From Adiantum capillus-veneris (taxonomy: Eukaryota; Streptophyta; Polypodiopsida; Polypodiales; Pteridaceae): a DNA stretch of 64,000 nucleotides. The translations under genes and the position numbers were made by a program. Shown here piece by piece: positions 22,973-34,415 of this stretch. Every line of letters begins with the position of its first letter. The stretch's first letter is position 1. Under the pieces are notes generated by a model. That model had not been told where the DNA came from and searched no databases. It saw nothing but the letters and a program-made list of their open reading frames with translations. Where the stretch lies: assembly GCA_014529385.2 (NCBI GenBank), contig CM043966.1, positions 95,974,587 to 96,038,586 on the forward strand, in the 5' to 3' direction.

Positions 22973-23260
22973 ATGAGGTAGTAGTGCCTTAGGGTTGGCC
23001 TCCTGTGTAGATAATGAGAGAGACACTTGTTGTAGATGAGAAGGAAGTAAAAAGAAGTAGTTTTGCAAGCAAGAGTTGCACAACGCATCAGTGAGGTCTA
23101 GCTCAATCGATAGACCAAGAGTCCTTTCTATCCAAGGTCTTGGGCTCAAACCCAAGACCTTGGATGTCATGCTAATGAGGTAGTAGTGCCTTTAAGTTGG
23201 AGTTTAATGGACCTATTGTGCTTATGATGAGAGAAACACTTGTCGTAGATAAAAAGCACA
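22973..23260. repeat. Direct repeat pair flanking a tRNA-like segment
   Basis: The text gctaatgaggtagtagtgcc, followed by ttggnnt and a gagaga-acacttgt-gtagat block, occurs at about 22,969 and again at about 23,172, roughly 200 bp apart. The tRNA-like SINE head sits between them. Confidence 0.6.
23088..23162 (+). repeat. tRNA-derived SINE head or tRNA pseudogene
   Basis: The segment has a pol III box A-like TAGCTCAATCGATAGA and, 30-40 bp later, a box B-like GGGCTCAAACCCAAGAC. The 3' part folds back on itself (aaggtcttggg...cccaagacctt). The cloverleaf is not complete, so a working tRNA is unlikely. Confidence 0.5.
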
Positions 23261-23281
23261 AGAGAAGCTCCCCACAAGTTC

Positions 23282-23379
23282 CCCACATGAGAAGTTGGAG
23301 GATGAGAGAGGAGGGGGGTCCATGTTGCACCACCAACGTCAACCCCCCTCCTCTCTCATCCTCCACCTTCTCATGTGTG
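23282..23379. repeat. Inverted repeat with 37-bp arms
   Basis: The arm 23282-23318 (cccacatgagaag...gagggggg) is nearly perfectly complementary to 23343-23379, with a 24-bp spacer. Transcription would give a long stable hairpin. Confidence 0.85.
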
Positions 23380-23905
23380 GAACATGGATACCTTGCAATG
23401 AATGCTACTATTGTAGCTTTAATGTGACTTGTTTCACTCACTCGCTCACTTTGTGTGGCTCGTTCTTTTGTTCTTTGCTCATTTTTTCCCGCTCGCTTCT
23501 TGGTAATCCTTGAATAGAAGTGTATGCTTACAATGTTATAGGTGCTATAGGTGCATATGCTTTCCACTTGTTCATCGATGCTATTAAAAAGCGTACATGA
23601 GCTTTCAATATTGTACATTCTTTGTTTTCTTGGCTTTCTAAAAGAGGCCTTAGAGGAGAGTTCATTAGGCATACTTTGAAAACATGATTGAGACTTACCT
23701 TAAATGCTATTTTGGTTTTAAAATATTGAATGGATCATTTTATTTCACCTTTCATCACATCCTCACATGGCTTGACTTCTCTTGCATTCTATTCTTTTAT
23801 AATGCTAAGTTGAAGCTTCACCTTGCATAATTCCAATAAATTATATACATATATTTATTTATTTATTTACATCAATACACACACACATATCTATATTAAT
23901 GAGTT

Positions 23906-23963
<58 letters not shown>

Positions 23964-24743
23964 AAAACATGGTAAAGGAAAGAAAAACTGATCAAATATG
24001 TGAGAACTTAGTTCAAAATTCTTGAAATTTTAATTTTTTTGCTAATATTTTTGGTTTGCTTCTTTCGAGGAGGAAACTCGGTTGCTTAATGAAAGAGACA
24101 TTCTCGAACAATGCTTCACCTTATATAATTCTAGTTAAACTCAACTGAATGATTTAATCACTTTCTTATTGTCTTAGAGCACTGCGACCCTTTCACTTGT
24201 TTAAATTTTTATGTTATCTTGCTTGGGGAGGATAAAGACACCCACTCATACACCACAGTTCCCATGAGACATTACATAAACTCAACGGTACTTGAATCCT
24301 CAACCCTGGGAAAACAATTGTGGTATCATTGGATCATTTGGATGGTTGATGTTGTAAATTCTTCCAACATGAGACAAGGAACATTGGAAAACAATTTCAA
24401 AGTTTTGTTTTTCAAAGCAATAATTGCCTATGGGACTTGCTTCCGGTTGACTACTTTTTTTGTGCTTTTCCCTTTCTCAATATTCTAGCCTTTTTAATAA
24501 TTCTACCATTTGATACGAAGTTTGGTGCAAATTTCCACAAATTCATACATTTGATTGAGGTTCTACTCATGGAGTTGGGGTACAATCCTCTATATATTCT
24601 CAAGTTTAAAAGATGGTCTTTGGGTACAATCCTTGAGATATTCTTCAATTTCTCCTCCTTTTGAGAAGGGGAGGAAGTAATCATTGGTTTAGGTTAGTGG
24701 AAACGCAAAATAAAAAGGGATCAACTTTAACTATTTCATTTGT
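23380..24743. other. Intergenic, with (TA)n at 23910-23959
   Basis: It is AT-rich with no credible gene. A TA microsatellite of about 25 units is the only clear structure. Confidence 0.6.
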
Positions 24744-24770
24744 ACTAGTATAGCCGGCTGCCTTCGGCGG

Positions 24771-24811
<41 letters not shown>

Positions 24812-25557
24812 CGCTCGCAAAGGGGCTTTTTTTAGTTTTGGACTTTAGCCTTCAGATTACAAATTGTGACAAGTGTAAAGGGCTCCCCCTTCTTCCATAT
24901 TATGTTAGTAGATGAAAGCATGAATCATATTTTTAAGCATAGAGAAAGTCCTTACGGACAAACTTTGTGTATCCAATTCACCTATCAAAGATATGGAGGC
25001 GACCCACTTCATATCTCATGCAACCTTTGCCTACCATGGAAGCCATATGAAGGTATCTCTCAATAAATAACCTTCTCAACAAAGGAAAGTGTGTGGTTGG
25101 TAAAAGCAAGCAAACAACCTCATTCCACGAGTGCCACAATTTTTTGACAAGGGCTTTTTGTTTGGCATTTTAAAATATAAAAATTTTGAAAATGACAACC
25201 CGTGAGCTCTAACCAAAGGGACTATTTACAAAATAAAATAAATCTTTAAATAATAATAATAATAATAAGTCATAATGTTCTTCATTCAAAAGATGCCAAA
25301 AAAAGTGGTCCAACACCTATATTTTGTACACACAAAATCTTATAAAGTGCTTAAAAATGAGGTCTAAAAGTTATCCTAAAAATAATTTAGTAATGGACGT
25401 GTAAAAATCTATATGTATTCTATAATGGTAGAGGGAGTGTCTTTTACATGTGTTGAAAATTGCGAGATGAAGGTTAAAGTCCAAAAATGAGAGAAGCTTT
25501 CATGTGCATGATAACGAGGGAGAGAGAAAGAGAGAGAGGCCGCCCGGCCGTACTAGT
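24744..25557. mobile_element. Non-autonomous DNA element with long imperfect TIRs
   Basis: The left end ACTAGTATAGCCGGC and the right end (reverse complement) ACTAGTACGGCCGGG are inverted repeats. Both are followed inward by CGGCCTCTCTC and, further in, by TTTTGGACTTTAGCCTTCA on the left and TTTTTGGACTTTAACCTTCA on the right. The inverted homology extends about 130 bp with gaps. The body of about 815 bp has no ORF. The target duplication is not clear. Confidence 0.65.
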
Positions 25558-26997
25558 CATTGGAGAAGCAAAAGTAATACCAGTTTAGAGAGCATTCGCA
25601 CACAAAAGTTGGCATCATTAGTGTGATGCCATTGTCTTTTGTCGGCTTTCAACTGAAAAGGTGTAGTGGGAGTAGTGTCCAAGTGTGTTGTCCTATCCTT
25701 CCAAACTCTACCTCTCAAATCCAACTCTGCCGTTTTTGGCAGAGTAGCCTTGACGAAAGCTTCGTTGTATGGAAGAAGACAAACGAGATGACGACAGCTT
25801 AACTGCGTTGTCAAGGGTGTGCAAAACGTACCTCAGGTGCTTGGGATGTGGTCACACATCCATCAATTATAAATAATATTTAATTGGTGCAACTATGACA
25901 AACTAACATATTTACAAGAAGAGTTGCATATAATTCAACTAATTTGGTGCACAGGTGACTATTTTAAAAAGTATCAATAACAATGCATCGTGTGACCACC
26001 ATCTTGTACAATTTTAATATAGATCTATGCTTGGCTGCAAGCCAATACTATTGCTCAACAGTGATAATCGTCAACCTTAAACCTCAAGTTTCAAAAATCT
26101 AGAAAAAAACTAGCAATTATAGTCAACCTTTAATTCAAAAAATTTGATAAAAGTTGGTCTTCCCTTTTTCCTTTTGAAGAAAAGAAGGCCACCTTCCAAG
26201 TCATAAATAACTTTTGCACATAGATTGCTTGCCCATTGATTATTTGCAAACATAGTGGACTTTCAACGGCAAGAATAAAAAGAGGTGCTTCCAACCTTTA
26301 AGGTTTGTGTTAGAGCGCAACCGCACATTGATTAGCTCCGTTAAGAGGACATAATCAAGATTTCCGTGTTGTATTAACTTACAATTCTCCTGCTGCATTC
26401 ACCTAGCGTGTGGCGAGGGTTGAGAAGAGAGTTTTGTAACTTTGCCAAAATTGACAAAGTTACACAGTAGCGGCATAGTTTGCTAACATAGGGCAGGCGA
26501 GATTTAACCCTCACTCGTGTGAATCCACCCTTACATTTCTAAAATAAGCCACTCTTGTTAGCAACATGTACATACATCTAAGCACCCCTCATGACCTCAA
26601 ATATAGGTATTAGTCAATAAACAAGACTTTTAAAAGGAATTCACACAATTTCAAACGGTGCTCCAATGGGGTAGGTGATTGAACGGGGGCATCTATGGTT
26701 GTGGTTAGTAGTCATAAACCTGCAAGACCATATCACCTATGGTGAACGATCAGCAACATGGTGGGTAATTTTTGGATGTGTCGGCATCGACAACTCCACC
26801 TACGGTAGTGTGCTAGGCATTTATTAATACAATTTTGTCTTGGTTATTTGATGTTTCCCCCTATGAGGCTATAAATATTGTTTTACTTTACATTTTTAAG
26901 TAAAATGTCGAGTCTTTAACTCAACATGTGGCTGTCGATGAAATCTCGTAAAACTAGCTGATGCAAACCATCAAATTGCAAACAAAAAAAAGAAGGG
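25558..26997. other. Intergenic stretch, nothing recognised
   Basis: AT-rich sequence with only short accidental ORFs. No repeats or RNA motifs were noticed. Confidence 0.5.
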
Positions 26998-27465
26998 AAA
27001 ATTACCAACATACCCCTCTAATTTGTGGAAATTCCCAAAATACCCCTCAAATTTCAAAAATTCCAAAATACCCCCAATATTTTGTCATAAATTCCCAAAA
27101 TGCCCTTCAAATTTTCCAAAATTCCCAAAATATCCCTAGTTGAGAAATTAAATTTCTCCAAAGATTAATAAATTTGTAGCTTTTCGTAAGAAGACTCGTT
27201 GCTTATCAATATGAGATGCTAAATCCAAAATTTGAGTTGATTATGTAGGCTTTGGAGATGAATTGCTTCATTATCTTTAGACATAATTGCCTTTTTTTTG
27301 CGAGGTAATTTGTGACAAATTACATTCTAAGCATGCAAAGCGGATGTCAATTGCCAAAAAGGAGTAAAGATGAAAAAATCTTGAAGAATCCAACCAAAAT
27401 AGATAAAGGGTATTTTGGGAATTTTTGAAATTTGAGGGGTATTTTGGGAATTTCCACATAATTTT
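26998..27465. repeat. Inverted minisatellite, unit like AATTCCCAAAATACCCCTCA
   Basis: Four or five degenerate units of about 30 bp lie at 26998-27140. The reverse complement (GGGTATTTTGGGAATTT, twice) is at 27410-27465, so the block ends face each other across about 270 bp. It may be the terminal parts of a small transposon. Confidence 0.7.
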
Positions 27466-27521
27466 CACAAAAAGAATTTGTGTGTGTGTGTGGAGGGGGG
27501 GACAAACCCCTCTAAGGCTAT

Positions 27522-27760
27522 GGTCATGCGAGGCTTAGTTATGTCGACAAGCTCTGACACGCTACAGCTTTCCAATGGCTTTGTAACTTAACTATGCCTA
27601 AAAAGGCATAGTCGCAAAACATTGCCGTTCCACTGCCGGTCACCTCAGCGTTTCTCTCTCTTGCCTGCGCCTTGCTTTCCCTCCCTGCTGCTCCCGGTCT
27701 CCGCTCTGAGCTCCTGCCAGAAAGTGTCGATGCTTGCAGATAACTAAGCCTCGCATGACC
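27522..27760. mobile_element. MITE upstream of the EF-hand gene
   Basis: Terminal inverted repeats of 21 bp are perfect: GGTCATGCGAGGCTTAGTTA(T) at 27522-27542 and its complement at 27740-27760. The interior includes a hairpin ACTATGCCtaaaaaGGCATAGT near 27,590-27,612. It is 239 bp long and has no ORF. Related ends occur at 30.8 kb. It stops 68 bp before the predicted TATA box. Confidence 0.85.
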
Positions 27761-27813
27761 ACGCCCTAAAAGCCCACTCTAGATCTAGGCTCTCTCACTC
27801 CCACCCCCTACGC

Positions 27814-27837
27814 GCACGTGGCAGACTGGTATATATT
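27814..27837 (+). promoter_or_regulatory. Core promoter of EF-hand gene: G-box/ABRE-like element and TATA box
   Basis: GCACGTGGCA (27814-27823) contains the palindrome CACGTG and the ABRE-type core ACGTGGC. GTATATATT at 27829-27837 fits a TATA box about 100 bp before the start codon. The proximity suggests possible ABA- or light-related control, which is inference from the motif only. Confidence 0.5.
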
Positions 27838-27932
27838 CTCCTTGAAACTTCTTCATAAACCATTCTGCACATAAACTTGAAAGGCAAAAGTCTGTTTTGT
27901 CGCCATCGCTACTCTCACACATCAAGAAGGCC

Positions 27933-28343
27933 ATGTCGGTCGTGATACTTGATGGCTCTACTGTGCGTGATTTCGTAGAAGACGAGGAAGCCTTCAAGAG
28001 AGCCATGGAGGCTCACTTCAATGACCTGGATTTGAATCACGATGGCACTCTCTCTCGTTCCGAGCTGCGTGCTGCCTTTGAGCGCATGCGTCTCCTCGAA
28101 TGCACTCTCGGGATGCCGAATGCAAAGACTCCTGACGAGCTCAACGACCTCTACAATTGTGTCTTTGAGAAATTTGATGCAGACCATAGCGGCACGGTGG
28201 ATCTTGCAGAGTTCTGCATGCAGATGCATGACATCCTTCTTGCCATCGCTGATGGTCTTGGCTCATCTCCTCTGCAGGTTGCCATTGATGAAGGCAGCTT
28301 TCTGCAGGATGCAGTGAAACATGAGGCAACGATGGCTGCTTGA
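27933..28343 (+). CDS. Small two-EF-hand calcium-binding protein
   Basis: The 136-residue protein starts at the ATG in AAGGCCATGTCGG; upstream in-frame codons lack an ATG. The N-terminus MSVVILDGSTV and the C-terminal ADGLGSSPLQ are, as I recall, hallmarks of a conserved plant EF-hand family. EF loop 1 is D33-L-N-H-D-G-T-L-S-R-S-E44 and loop 2 is D82-A-D-H-S-G-T-V-D-L-A-E93, both with all canonical Ca2+ ligands. There is no signal peptide, membrane segment or catalytic domain, so it is probably a soluble calcium sensor or buffer. No intron interrupts the coding sequence. It is the only intact cellular gene found in the window; its flanks are MITEs and simple repeats. The cellular role of the family is not something I can state from sequence. 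Confidence 0.92.
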   Translation: MSVVILDGSTVRDFVEDEEAFKRAMEAHFNDLDLNHDGTLSRSELRAAFERMRLLECTLGMPNAKTPDELNDLYNCVFEKFDADHSGTVDLAEFCMQMHDILLAIADGLGSSPLQVAIDEGSFLQDAVKHEATMAA

Positions 28344-28344
28344 G

Positions 28345-28860
<516 letters not shown>

Positions 28861-30386
28861 GCCACCTTCAATTGTCCAAAGGTGGACAATCCTCCAAAGT
28901 CCTGATACTTTTGTCTTCCTAAAGTCTACATTTGAAATTGTATGAACGTTTTATAGTCCTCAATACACCTTGCGTCACTCAAGCACGAAAGTCGCTTCTT
29001 GTAGTGCATAAGTACAAGCATCTACTAACCAAAAGCTGCCACAGGCATACTTGAACAGTCCTTAGTTTTTGTGTATGGAAAATACAACTGTACAAATCTC
29101 ATCGCTTCAATCAATAGGCCACCGTCTTTTGTAAAGTTTGTTTAGATGGACATGGTTTTGGTCATGATTGCCATCCATCAAGCGCAATGCTCAGATTATT
29201 CTTTGGTTATCGCATGCAAGTTCTTGTCTTGCTTGCTATATGCTTTACGGAGTCGAGGCAAGCCCTCATTCCGTCCACATGTTGATACCAGAGAGTTGCA
29301 TTCATTGAATTTTCTTGTAATCCTCTGGGTTCTTCTGTGTGGCTTATGACTTTTAAATGGGTTTCAATAGTTACGCGCACCGCTGGAGAGAGTTTCTGTT
29401 CATGTCGATTATTGAGTAATTTAGCTCAATGATTGTAGGCTTGGTCGATTGTTTGCAAACATTTTTAGTGTTTTGGGAAGTCTTGCATGCATAGTAGCCA
29501 GTATGGGTTGATTTTTCTTCAATTAAAGCCTATAAATTTTTGCTCCATGTGATTGTTTATGCTGAACTTCATGGAAGAGTTTATTCTATCAACCCTTTCT
29601 TAAGCTTCTTTTCGTCTTTGAGCCATGCATATTTCAGAGTAAGATATTGCTCGTAAGTCTCACTATGATCGGAGCTTAGTTAAACAGAGAAACATGTTTT
29701 TTGTGATTGTGACGCTTGTGCAAAATTACTGCATTTTAGGTTGCTAATGGTATATTTTTAAGCACATGTTTGCCTTTCTTGTGAAGATCATTTGCAGAGG
29801 TCTGTAAGAAAAATGCACTTTCTTTAAATTTATAACTCAAAAAATATTGTGTAGGTTGCGCTTGGGCATATTATGGTATGCCATATTATGGTTGAAAATG
29901 CAGCCCTTAAAGATGGGTGGTAGCCTCAAAATTGGGAGATTCCAAACCCATATGCAATCATTGTAGCTTAGAAGAACTTTTTTATTGAAACCAAAGTGTG
30001 ACATGGACAGCTTTTGTCATTGTGTAGAATTTTCAATGTTATAAGCTCATCTTTATCGTAATTTCATTCTGAACGGGTACACAGTCATCTTAACTTCAAA
30101 AGCATCCTTGTAATGAAACCAATGTGATTTACAAAACTTATATTATTCTCTAAAATTTTAGATCTCACAAACCCTTGTTTTCGTCATACCATACCATATT
30201 TAACCTCCTAGAGATCTAAGAAGAAAAAAATGGATGGAGACCAAGAATGTAGATCAAAGTTGTCTTTAGACTATAAGGAATTTGGCAAGCTAGATACAAC
30301 CCAATGACAACAAATTGAAAGTTTCAAAAGACATCACAAGAAGATATGGCTTGTAATAGGGCAGTATTTTCTTGTTTGTGGAATGC
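28861..30386 (+). other. Probable 3' UTR exon of EF-hand gene, then intergenic DNA
   Basis: If the intron call is right, the last exon begins at 28861. No clear polyadenylation point could be chosen. The rest to 30,386 shows no gene. Confidence 0.35.
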
Positions 30387-30707
30387 CTACAACTTGAAGA
30401 TTGTTGTTGCCAATGATCTTGGTGGTAGTTTGGGCATATAGCAAATTGACATAATTACGAAGTAGTTTGGGCATGATATCGTGAAGAAGTGGAAGGGTTT
30501 TCTTGAACACCCAAACAAGTTGTGCAAGGCCCTTCTAAGGGGTCTTAACAAGTTGTCATGAGGGTGCATTGTCACCACTCCTTTATAACACATTTCCAAG
30601 GTAGTGTACCATGGCTCCTTGGGAACCATAACTTCTTTGCCATCTCTCAACATTGGATGCTTAATCTTATCCACGGAGTCAATTTCCACACTACAACTAA
30701 GAATCAA
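30387..30707 (-). CDS. Hypothetical ORF, 106 codons, doubtful
   Basis: An open frame with a fairly protein-like first half (contains KHPMLRDGKEVMVPKEPWY) and a hydrophobic second half. I recognise no family, and no promoter, start context or partner exon is evident. It may be a pseudogene fragment or chance. Confidence 0.2.
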   Translation of the reverse strand: MILSCSVEIDSVDKIKHPMLRDGKEVMVPKEPWYTTLEMCYKGVVTMHPHDNLLRPLRRALHNLFGCSRKPFHFFTISCPNYFVIMSICYMPKLPPRSLATTIFKL

Positions 30708-30794
30708 AAATTCAATTAAAAATAATGTACTTCAAACTATTATCGTATTTTCACCAATGTACAAACTAAAGGGGTGTAAATACACGTCATTTAT

Positions 30795-31009
30795 GGTCAC
30801 GAGAGGCTTAGTTATCAATTATAGATAACTATGCTCAAACAGAGCATTAAATGAATAACTAAGCCTCTATCATGGTCGAGCGAGGCTGATTCATCCTCCC
30901 AACTATGCCTTGAACTTCACAACTATGTCAAAATCGGCATAGTTACAAAGGGTAGACATAATTATTCATTTAATGCTCCTTTTTGTGTGACACCATGAGG
31001 TTTAGTTAT
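30795..31009. mobile_element. MITE cluster related to the one at 27.5 kb
   Basis: GGTCACGAGAGGCTTAGTTA at 30795 and its complement ATAACTAAGCCTCTATCATG at 30855 enclose about 40 bp. A second, degenerate piece follows with GGTCGAGCGAGGCTGATT at 30874, an ACTATG...GGCATAGTT hairpin-like pair, and AGGTTTAGTTATC near 30,998. Confidence 0.65.
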
Positions 31010-31689
31010 CACTATAACATATGCACGGTATTATCGCTCGCAAAAAAACAAACAAATTTGCAATATGAAATTTTTCGTATGCGGAAAAGATTGCGGCAAC
31101 AGTCGCGGTAATGGTCTAGCGGTAACGCACACGGTAATGCCTGCGGCTATATTTCTGTGCCTATTACCGCGGGCTTTACTGCAAAAATATCCGCAACAGT
31201 TACCGCGAGAATGTTATCGCCAGCATTACCGCAAACGGGTTTATTATAAAAAAACAGATGATCGTTTGGATTGTTCTTTGCAGGACCATCCAAAAGGTCA
31301 TCTATTTTTTTATTTATTTAAGATATTTTATAAAATTATTATTAATTACAACAAAATATCACAATTGGACAATACATTGAGCCAACAAAACATTGAGCCA
31401 AAAAAAAATTGATAATTTCATTTACATAAGTGGAATTATAATTGGGGGAGATATTGAGCCAAAAAATGATAGGTATTGCATTTACATAAAAGGCAAAAAA
31501 AGCCCGCATGTACAAAATGAGTATGGTCATATGGGATAGGGCAAGCGGGGTCCGCGTATACAAAATAGAGGATGCTCATGGGGGAGATGGCGACATTTCG
31601 CGTGGAACTCCTTGACTCTGTAAAACCAAAAAAAGAAACAATTAACACTTTGTTATTTAATATTTAATATAAAATCAACAATTTGATAA

Positions 31690-33018
31690 TTTAAATAAGA
31701 TTAAACTTACATGTTGCAGACTTCTGCATGCATTTTCAAACTCCTCTCAAGAGATCATTTGATTTTCAAACAACCAACACCAAGTTTGATACTCGGTATG
31801 GTTCTCTCTATATCTCTGCACTACGGGCGACTCATGATAATGTTATACTGACAAAAAATAGCAACCAATTAATTAAATGAAAAACATTAGATTTTTTACA
31901 ATAAAACTAATATTTTTACTTACATATTTGTATTTCCAAGCCGTTTTTCCTCCCGAGCCATAATGCGTAGGAGTCTGATGGGATCTAGCCACAACTTGAC
32001 GCGTATACATCTTCGCACCCATTTCCCTTTCGTCCTCTTTCTCTTCCATAGATGTCTCCCACTCCACATCATGGACATTTCCTGGCCGATAGCTATGCTC
32101 TGGAGACTCCATTGTTTTCTTTACAGCTCTCCTCACACTAGATTTTTTGTTCTTGAGAAATGTTTTGACATGCTCTTACAACCATTGCCTTGAGAATTGT
32201 TGCCCCTCAGGGTTGGGGAAACGCATGTGCATGGTTATCTCTATATATGTGAGGTTGTAGAGATCTTGCTGATCAAATTTGAGAAAACAATTGATATATG
32301 TGGAGTGGATTAATTGGTTGACGTGTGTGCAGAATCTCCTGCCCTGCGCTATCCCGAGATGCACCATACCTCCTCTATGAACTTGGTAGTATAATCCGCG
32401 AGCATTTGGTGAAGGCATGTCATGGTCCTCATCTTCTACTGGAGCAGGGAGTGGTGACTGTGGAGGAGAATCTGTAGTACTTCCCCCCGCCCCCCCCCCC
32501 CCCCCTTCCCCTCCAAAACAACAACTAGCTCCGCTTCCTCGTCGAGATCAACCGGTGCTGACTGTCAGAAGAGCACCAACGTGAATCTGGGGTAGAAGGT
32601 GGGATAGGTGATGGATAGGTGGACGCCCGTGGCGTCGGACCCTGTGGCGTTGGACCTTGTGAAGAAAAAGATGAACCTGGAGCTGTAGCTGGAAAACTCT
32701 ACAGGTATGGAGTGCCACCAGTCGGAGTAGAGACCTCTGATAATCCAAAAGCTGCTAGCTGCGCCGGTGAATAGCGTTGCATAAGGGTCTGCTGCGAACC
32801 TAACCACTCAGCTCGAAGACGCAATGCCCTCTCCACATCTGGATCGGTCCTAGGTACGACAGCGGACCCACCAAGAGCGTCCCGAAACCAGCCGAACCCT
32901 GATGATGACTACTGAGGCGACGGTTGTGAATGATAGGTAGAGAGCGTCGGGATATGACATCACGTCCGCCATGAAATCCTCAATGCTGCAAAAGCGTGGT
33001 ATGGAAGAAGAAGACATG
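31690..33018 (-). pseudogene. Transposon-borne protein remnant (Ptta/En-Spm-like, tentative)
   Basis: The sequence begins at an ATG (33018, MSSSSIPRFCSIEDFMADVM) and moves through at least two frames. A Pro/Ser-rich stretch at 32.80-32.54 kb is followed by RGGMVHLGIAQGRRFCTHVN, then KKTMESPEHSYRP and a basic, Trp-containing C-terminus near 31.80 kb (HTEYQTWCWLFENQM). A poly-Gly run corresponds to the C-tract at 32483-32505. Stops near 32,173, 31,750 and 32,920 disable it. The C-terminal style recalls plant transposase-associated proteins of CACTA elements; confidence is low. Confidence 0.35.
32483..32505. repeat. Poly-C tract
   Basis: C-run with a single G, 23 bp, encoding poly-Gly on the minus strand. 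Confidence 0.9.
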
Positions 33019-33152
33019 GTCTACATTTATTACGACAAAGATTAAACTAAGGTATAAAAATTCGAATATATGATTAAAAATTTACACATTGATTTTTTTC
33101 AAACATTGGATTCTCTATAGTATCCAATGTTGAAAGAATCCAATGTGGAAAG

Positions 33153-33344
33153 TGTTGGGGTATAAAGCCCAATGTGGTCGCCCAGGTAAGTGGGCGGGCC
33201 GCCAGGTATGTACACATATTCTTTTGTAAAAACCTAATAAGAACTCACTATGCTCTACACATTACAGTAGAGCGAGTTCACCATATCGTCGTGCTCTTCT
33301 TCTCGCACTCTCTCTCGCGTCGCACTTCCGCTCGTACTCCTTCA
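33153..33344 (+). repeat. 5' LTR of copia C
   Basis: 192 bp, TG...CA ends, followed by ac and the Met-tRNA primer site. Confidence 0.93.
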
Positions 33345-34415
33345 ACTGGTATCAGAGCTCAGATCGAGGCTCGGGGCAGCACTGCAAGAGGCTAGAGTCA
33401 CCAGCTCAGATTGGAGTGAAATTCGACAGGTAAAGACACAGCCCCAAATCTTGTGGGGTAGCCCGTAGGGCTAGGTGTGCTCAGAGTTTCATTCTGAGGT
33501 CATCTCGGTCACCGTTCGGCTTCGACAAAGTTCTGCGCAGGCCATTTTCGACTACGTGGTCTCAGCGGGTGCAGATCCGACTATGCAAATTTGGGGTTTT
33601 CGGCCTACGACTGCAGGTGCTGAGGATATCGACACTCCCAGAGTGTTGATTTGTGGTTGTCTACACATCGAAGGACGGCTCACAGTTCTTGGAGGCGTGT
33701 CACATACGACACGGGCGCATCTATACACAGACTGTAGGCGACATCCACTAGTTCATCAGGTAGCTTGTGTTTGCTGCTTGATATTCCAGATTTCATCCTG
33801 ACATTGCAGGTACTTCCACATGGGATGTATTGTCAGAGATGATGTATGTCTGTTGAGGGTTTGCTGGCTGTGAGTCACGCAGCAAACAACCGCCGCAGCG
33901 GTTCCAGCATACAGTGGGAAATTTGTGGATGTATGACTTTGTGGGAAGTCTATGTACTGTCAGATTTACTGCAGCCTTTGTTGAGGGTCGAGTGAGGTTT
34001 TATTGAGCTGGGGGATTCTCGAATGTTGAGATGCTTTCGGTGATACAGGTCTTGGAGCAATCCCTCGAGCACCCTTAGATAGGCAGCTAGGATGTATTGA
34101 CTGTGAGTTAGACAGTTGGGATTGCATCTTTGCTTTACTGCCGTTGAGGCATTGTCGTAGTCTATGCTTACCCACAGCTTACAGTGTTAGAGAGACAGTG
34201 GTTTTTTGAGCTGTTTTTTGGTTTGTTTTTAGTACACCAGAGCCATTTTATAAAGGAGACTCTGCCAAAATTTCTGCAGAATCTGAAGCTTTCTTGGTTC
34301 ATTTGCCAGGTTGATATTGGTTCAGAGGTCAGTTTACAGGGGAAACTCTACCGAATTTTTCCCAGAAAAGTAAACTACTGTGAAGCGTAGCTATGGCTTG
34401 GATCACAGGACATTG
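33345..34415 (+). other. Untranslated leader of copia C
   Basis: It begins with ACTGGTATCAGAGC, complementary to initiator Met-tRNA. The remaining 1 kb has no gene; an ORF at 33475-33801 is not protein-like. Confidence 0.7.

Noticed and set aside
23172-23672. 166-codon minus-strand ORF
   Set aside because: It spans a perfect hairpin and a direct repeat, and its composition is not protein-like.
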